Of a DNA stretch of 64,000 bases, positions 58,737-64,000 are shown in pieces. The translations under genes and the position numbers were made by a program. The stretch's first letter is position 1. The number at the start of each line of letters is the position of its first letter. This stretch comes from Taudactylus pleione (taxonomy: Eukaryota > Chordata > Amphibia > Anura > Myobatrachidae). The notes beneath the pieces were generated by a model. The model saw only the letters and a program-made list of their open reading frames with translations, made no database searches and was not told where the DNA came from. The stretch is from contig JAUIMM010000088.1 in the NCBI GenBank assembly GCA_031769625.1, forward strand, positions 4,727,501 through 4,791,500, written 5' to 3'.

Positions 58737-58884
58737 GGGGTGAGCGGATTCGGTTCTACTCTGTTCCGTTCGGATTTAAAAACCGAATCTTATTGGGTAT
58801 CAGCTGTCACGAGTTTTGGATAGCCAATAAGATTCGGTTTTTTAAATCCGAACGGAACCGAGTAGAACAGAATCCGCTCACCCC
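58737..58884. repeat. Near-perfect 60-bp inverted repeat with 26-bp loop
   Basis: Left arm 58737-58796 and right arm 58823-58884 pair almost throughout (ggggtgagcggattcgg against ccgaatccgctcacccc-type ends; aaccgaatcttattgg against ccaataagattcggtt). A hairpin miniature element is likely. Confidence 0.85.
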
Positions 58885-59084
58885 ATAATAAGAATTGAAT
58901 AATCTAAACACAAAAAAATATTTTTACATAGCTTTTATTAATCCATTTGAAAGCTGTATAAAATACATAAATTCATGATGTTAAGTGAAAAAAAAAAAAA
59001 AAAGTTGACCAATAAATTACTGTTAAAAGACGAGAAGTGGTGATGGTTATTTACTTTCTTATACTATCCGTACAATATACAGTA

Positions 59085-59125
59085 CAATGAGTGGCCAAAT
59101 TATTATGGCCACCAGGCTATTCTGC
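59085..59125. mobile_element. Tc1-like terminal fragment
   Basis: gagtggccaaattattatgg and ccacca resemble a common Tc1 terminal repeat. The rest of the element is absent. A comparable fragment, acatggccaaaagaatgtgg, lies at about 48885. Confidence 0.4.
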
Positions 59126-59489
59126 AGATAATGCTGAGGTGGAACGTCTGAATCTGTATAAGAACAGAAAGGAGAAGGTATACAGCAGGGTCGGCCAAGA
59201 CGTTGATCACATTCTACCAATAGCTTGGGGAGCTCCCACCGGTAGAACACTGGTCTCTGAAGCAATCGGAGGCTTCTTTTCTCTGATCGTTTCAGAGGCC
59301 AGCGTTCCCAGTGATGAAGTGCGCGGGTGACATCACCCGCGATATGAGGAGCCTGCGCGCCTGCTGGATCTAGTTCGATTCAGTCAGCGGCAGAGTCTAC
59401 GGGACTGAAAGCGGGAGCGCTGATGGTGTGGAGTGGTGCCCAGCATGGAGAGGTAAGTACTGCACAGGGGAGTGGGGCCTGTTCTACAC

Positions 59490-59770
59490 TAGGAGGGGGC
59501 ACCAGTACTGGGGGGCATTGCATAATGCCACAACTACAGTGGAATTACAATGGGGCTCTAATACAAAGGGCATTGTATTATAGGCTCTGATAGAGGGGGC
59601 ATTGCATAATGGGCACAACTACAGGGGGAACTGCATAAGGGGCACATCTACAGAGGTACTGTATAAGGGGCACAACTACAAGGGGAATTGCATAATGGGC
59701 ACAACTACAGGGGGCATTGTGTATAAGGGGCACTGCTGTGTGTCGGAACATGAATAAGGGACACTACTGT
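59490..59770. repeat. Minisatellite, about 35-bp unit
   Basis: Units such as gggcacaactacaggggg and cattgcataatgggc repeat irregularly. Similar in style to the arrays in the hAT elements at 13310 and 47706. Bounding ends not resolved. Confidence 0.75.
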
Positions 59771-60637
59771 GGGGCGTAATTTGAATTGGGAATACTATGT
59801 GTGATTTTGGCAGGACAGACCCCACGCCCCTTGCTGCGCGGTCATTCCGCCTTTTTTGCATGCCACGCCCCCTGTTTCAGGCTCAGTAGATCACAAAAGG
59901 TTTTTGGTTTTTAAGGTAGATTAGAGTCCAAAAGTCTCTTCACCCCTGGTATACAGAGCCCTGTATCGCTCATGAAATAATGGGTGAACGCCGCAATCTG
60001 GAGGACTCCGAATGTGAAATAATTGGCGCTGGGAGCTACCAGTACGAGCTTTATCAAAATGGCTGAACTGGTGAAATGTTTGAGGGCAGCAACAGAGTCT
60101 GTTGTCATAAAAGTTACTGGAAGGGAGAGTGGGCAGACTTGTTACACAGAATGGCAACAGTGCATCGCTGACTGATAATCTGAATGAAGGATCATTCAGA
60201 TGGCATCTATTTGAATAGTAAGTCTCACATTACATTTTATGGACTACAGAAGCAGAAGGTCTGTCCGTGCGCCATTTCTATCTGCCGCAAACAGGGTGAA
60301 ACCCCTCCAGTGTGCTGAGGAACACAGGAATTGGACAGTAAATGATTAAAAATGTGATTTGTCAGACCACGTGACTATGCTTCTAATTACACCATGCAGA
60401 TGGCAGGGTGAGGGTATAGAGACGACAGCATGAAAGCTTGGATTCTTCTTGCATCGTCACTTCAGGCTGGCAGAGGTAACTTTATGGTAAGAGGAATGTA
60501 TTCATGGGAGTGTCTGGGACCTTTAGTTTGTGTGGACAGTTAGCAGAATCCATGCCTAGAAGAATTCAAGCTGTATTAATGGCAAAAAGGCCCAACAAAG
60601 TACCAACGTGGTGGTTATAATAATTTGTCCCCAGTAT
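59771..60637. other. Intron 2 stretch without recognised gene
   Basis: A 65-codon minus frame at 59911-60108 shows no known motif and no splice context. gpd1 exon 2 is not here. Confidence 0.45.
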
Positions 60638-60639
60638 GG

Positions 60640-60830
60640 GAGGGATGTACCGCACTATGTACTTCGAAAGGAGTTTTAAATCGCAAAGGACAGTTCTCCC
60701 GATAAGAGCTGTCCTTTGCTATGAACCCGGAAGTCCCTCTATCCGGGGATAACACCCAGAGGGCCCACATGCGCAGAAGGACACTAGCGCCACGGGGGAG
60801 GTGGGATCCCTCTCAGGGTGCTACCCAGAG
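60640..60830. mobile_element. Miniature element, family L (partial)
   Basis: gataagagctgtcctttgc, aacccggaagtccctc and cacatgcgcagaagg match the interior of 40424-40836. Confidence 0.5.
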
Positions 60831-60975
60831 ATCAGCCCTGCCCACCAGTGTGCACCCGCACCGCCAGTTTTTCTAAAAACTTCAGGCCTGGGCAGCACAG
60901 GGCTCCTCGACGTTGCTCAGATGCAACCCAGGCCACGACCCGTGTCCAGTCCAATGAGTTTTATTTTTTTTCAGT

Positions 60976-61040
60976 GGGGCCACAGTGATTGCGCTCCTTC
61001 TGTGGGGGCCACAGTGATTGCGCTCCTTCTGTGGGGGTCA
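60976..61040. repeat. Two-copy tandem repeat, 32 bp
   Basis: ggccacagtgattgcgctcc followed by ttctgtgggg occurs twice back to back. Confidence 0.9.
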
Positions 61041-61558
61041 ACTAATACTATAGCAGCTTTTTACTGTATGTTCTGCATTAAAAATGCCAACTAATTTGTG
61101 CACACAGCATAGTATATTACACCCTTATCTGTGGGTGTTGTTCAGACTGCACTTGGCAAATGCTTCTGTGTTTACTCTGCTTAGTTAGTATGTAGCAATA
61201 ATACAGTTTGTGGTTACACAGTTGCACTATGGTCCAATATAAAGGAGTACATATATTTGTATCTAGCACCCCATAACCTGCGAGTTATCACCTATCAGGC
61301 AGTCTTATAATTCTTGCTTTTAAAACACCACCACGAATAATGTGGCTAAACCATTGCCAGAATCTGCAGAAAACCACCGGAAATCAATAACTGGTGTATT
61401 TGGTTAAACTTATGCAACAGATTCCCCCTAGTCCCAGTGCTATAATACACGTACAGTCTGTAGCAGTAATAATACTGATAGCCACAAGATGTGCTATGGC
61501 AAACACAAAATTGTGGATGGATAATAGTGTAGTCTATAGGATGCTTTGTAGATATATA

Positions 61559-61673
61559 GGGGTCTATTTACTAAGCCTTGGAACTGCCATTTTTCAAACA
61601 CAGCCTGTGACATGGCAGTTAGGAGCTGATTGGCTGGTACTTTATCTCTATCCAAGGCTTAGCAAATAGACAC
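61559..61673. mobile_element. Miniature element, family J
   Basis: Ends ggtctatttactaagcctt and aaggcttagcaaatagacacc; inner arms ccatttttcaaacac and catggcagttagg. Related to 36175. Confidence 0.7.
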
Positions 61674-61783
61674 CATAGTGCAAATTCATTCAATCACAAT
61701 TCCACAAGATTGTGCAGATATAAACTCCAAATATATTATGTTACAGAGCGTCAGACTTCCTTTTCTTTTGCGGTTGTGTACAC

Positions 61784-62474
61784 AGGGCCGGATTCAAACA
61801 TGGACACTAATTTTGCAGATGCTGCGTCTCTGTATGCAGTGGCTGTGCAAAATTATGCAAAAGCCTCAGGAGGCGCAGCATCAGATCAAATGCGTGAACA
61901 ACGGACATCTGAGTAACCCTCAGGTTACTCAGATGTCCAGCATCACACTGCCAGGGCCAGTGAAGCTGCATCCAAGGATGTAGTCACTGGCTTCGGTACG
62001 TCCCCAAAAACAGGGCCAGCATGCTCCTATTCTCTGGAACGCTCCCAATGCAGCCCCAAAATGCCAGCAGCATGTCAATCATGCTGCAGCGTTTGGGGCA
62101 CTGTGACGGACGTGATAGGGCCAGATCTGCACATGTGCTGTAAAGGGGAATGTATCAGTGTGCACATATAGGATCCAGTTATGGAGATAGTGTCCATTAT
62201 ACAAGCATCAGTGTCCCTACATTGTACCAGCACCAGTGTCTCAATATTATACCAGAGTCCATTCTCTTCACTTCAACCTGTCCCCGCGTGGCCTTGCCTG
62301 GGGCACTTCAGCACTAGGGGGCTCTGCATGCGCCATGGCTCCACGCTATAATCCTGAGTGGAACAGTGTCTTATCACTCAAAGGATTCTCGGGTAAAACT
62401 AATGAGTCATTAGCATATATTCGCAATTGCAGAGAGTAAAATCGCAATTGCGTCCGGATCGGAATCAGGCCCAT
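61784..62474. mobile_element. Possible Harbinger-type element
   Basis: Left gggccggattcaaacatgg and right cgtccggatcggaatcaggccc could be the two ends. The interior includes a palindrome, acatctgagtaacc/ggttactcagatgt, at 61904-61937. Weak. Confidence 0.35.
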
Positions 62475-62804
62475 TATTTCTCCCTCTAATTTTCACGTGT
62501 GTGGAAAAATGAAAACTCCAGCTACAGGAATAAAGATTAATACCAATAGTAACATTATCTGCTTATGATCACATTCATAAACCAGCCGCCTAATAGTCTG
62601 TAGAACAGTACGTACAATCTTATTCAACATAATAAATGGATAATAATTAGTCATTACAGGATTCATATCAAAACTGGATGTAAAGAAACACCAGATGGTA
62701 CAATAAATTGTATTACATAGCACCATTCTAGAGAAGCTGTCATGTTCCTCCATTCAGGAAAAAAACAGACAGACTGTCTCTATAGTATGAAATAAGTGAC
62801 AGTA

Positions 62805-62910
62805 GGCTCTGACCTACTGTACATATATCCACCCCTCTGGTAACCACCGCTCACCCTGGCTCTGACCTACTGTACATATATCCACCCCTCTGGTAACCAC
62901 CGCTCACGCT
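62805..62910. repeat. Two-copy tandem repeat, 53 bp
   Basis: ggctctgacctactgtacat at 62805 and 62858. The two units are almost identical. Confidence 0.95.
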
Positions 62911-62964
62911 CAGTGGTATATGTAATAAGCTGCAGAATTCAAGCATTGGCGAGGCCCATGCGAG

Positions 62965-63055
62965 ACTGCAATATATATTTTAAAGTAGCAGTCATTTTAT
63001 AGGCAAAACCTGGTTGATTTTGAATTGTAAAATGACTACTACTTTAAAACATCAG
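62965..63055. repeat. Short inverted repeat
   Basis: ttttaaagtagcagtcattt and aaatgactactactttaaaa pair with a small loop. Confidence 0.7.
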
Positions 63056-63649
63056 GAAACCTACAGAATTACAAGAAGGCATTTACCTTCTCTCTACCAA
63101 AGAGAAATTCATTAGTAAAAAGTATAGCTTCTATAGAGCTTGCGAAAGGTTTATCCATAAATCCGGGTTTTGTGCAGTGTGTTATTCCCATTGTTTTATC
63201 AAACGCGTTTTTGCGGTTTCCACCAGCGAATGATGCAGACGGTCAGCAAACCATAGCTAGCAGGCTACAATTACAATTCTGTCTGACTAATTTACCTGTG
63301 GGTAAATAAAACACATTAGAAAGTTTGCAAGTATCTTCCAACAAGGAAATACTTGACCGATCTCCGTAGTCATGTATTCACCCGGCAAAGATCAGTCACC
63401 ACAACTTTGACACCGCAACCTGCAGGTGGGGAAGGCACAGGGCAGGCTGTTGTAGCTAAAAGGGCATGGCGCATTTTGCCCCTTTAAAAATCGGGCAGGG
63501 CGAGTCGCCCCGCTTAAACAGCCTAGCGGGAACACGATATAAGGAGCATGTGGCGGGGTCGGATAGCATATATATAAGGGTAATATGGAGGTGTCCGATG
63601 GTATGCATACAAGTCTAGTGGAAGTGGTCAAATGGCATGCATATAGAGA

Positions 63650-63770
63650 AGTCTCCTCATACATCTAGCCGCGTGACTGTATTGCCAAGCGTCTTTTCGT
63701 GCAATGTTTTTGCCTTCAAATGCGCACAACAGCACGCAATTACATGGTAAAAAACGCTCAATGCTTTATA
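63650..63770. mobile_element. Fragment of family I
   Basis: cctcatacatctagccgcgt, then cttcaaatgcgcacaacagc, correspond to the left third of 34703. Confidence 0.45.
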
Positions 63771-63774
63771 TCCC

Positions 63775-64000
63775 ACACAGAATGGGATTGAAATGCCGAC
63801 CAGACACAGCGGCTGCCCGATAGAATGAAGATCCCGACAGAAGCAGGTACGTACCCTTAACCTCCCCTGTCCCCCCTCCCTCCCCTAACCTCCTCCCATG
63901 AGTGAATAACCCTAACCCCCCTTACTGCTCCCTAAACCGAATCCTCCCCCCTAGGAGTGCCTAATACTAACCTGCCTGCCCCCCCCCCCCCCCCACAAAA
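63775..64000. mobile_element. CCCTAACC-core inverted-repeat element cut by the window edge
   Basis: gatcccgacagaagcagg followed by CCTAACC/CCCTAACCC runs, as in 46235 and 50430. The right arm lies outside. Confidence 0.6.

Noticed and set aside
59911..60108. 65-codon minus frame as an exon
   Set aside because: No known motif, no good flanking splice sites, and not part of the gpd1 reading.
57282..64000. gpd1 exons 1-2 in the right part of the window
   Set aside because: No minus-strand frame encodes the GxGxxG loop or the residue 15-73 segment; they must lie outside.

Overview
The window is eukaryotic, intron-dominated nuclear DNA, most likely from an amphibian and probably a frog with a large, transposon-bloated genome. 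I infer this from one vertebrate-type split gene with multi-kilobase introns, and from the repeat mix: Tc1, L2 and Tx1-type LINEs, many hAT, PIF/Harbinger and piggyBac-like non-autonomous elements, and satellites. The species cannot be fixed from the sequence alone. There is no sign of bacterial genes, operons, CRISPR arrays or tRNA/rRNA genes.

The only host gene I can support is gpd1 (cytosolic NAD-dependent glycerol-3-phosphate dehydrogenase) on the minus strand. Its last six coding exons lie at 57141-57281, 49987-50125, 49785-49897, 38285-38518, 35201-35307 and 27456-27552. They join in phase with GT-AG introns and encode 276 residues, which fit residues 74-349 of the 349-residue vertebrate enzyme. 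The exons for residues 1-73 and the promoter must lie beyond the right edge. The introns are about 7.6, 3.0, 11.3, 0.09, 7.0 and >6.7 kb, listed from the last coding exon back. All are packed with transposons except a single 89-bp intron.

Layout: 1-26.6 kb is 3' flanking DNA with no recognisable host gene, made of minisatellites, palindromic telomere-motif elements and miniature transposons. 26.7-27.5 kb is the gpd1 3' end. 27.5-35.2 kb (last intron) holds an internally deleted L2 copy, and a decayed Tc1 whose left end was split by a Harbinger-type insertion. 35.3-49.8 kb holds two introns with hAT, piggyBac-like and TA-type elements and a possible retroviral LTR. 50.1-57.1 kb holds a coding-like minisatellite and a 3.6-kb L2 LINE split by a Tx1-type LINE fragment with a 10-bp target duplication. 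It also carries a 22-bp exact copy of the end of gpd1 exon 5 with its splice donor. 57.3-64 kb is intron 2, with hAT and hairpin elements and short tandem repeats.

The best second looks are the partial exon-5 duplication, two hAT-like elements that share a minisatellite-bearing core but have different ends, long inverted-repeat elements with a TTAGGG-containing core, and several nested insertions whose target duplications give their order. I found no convincing new multi-gene system.
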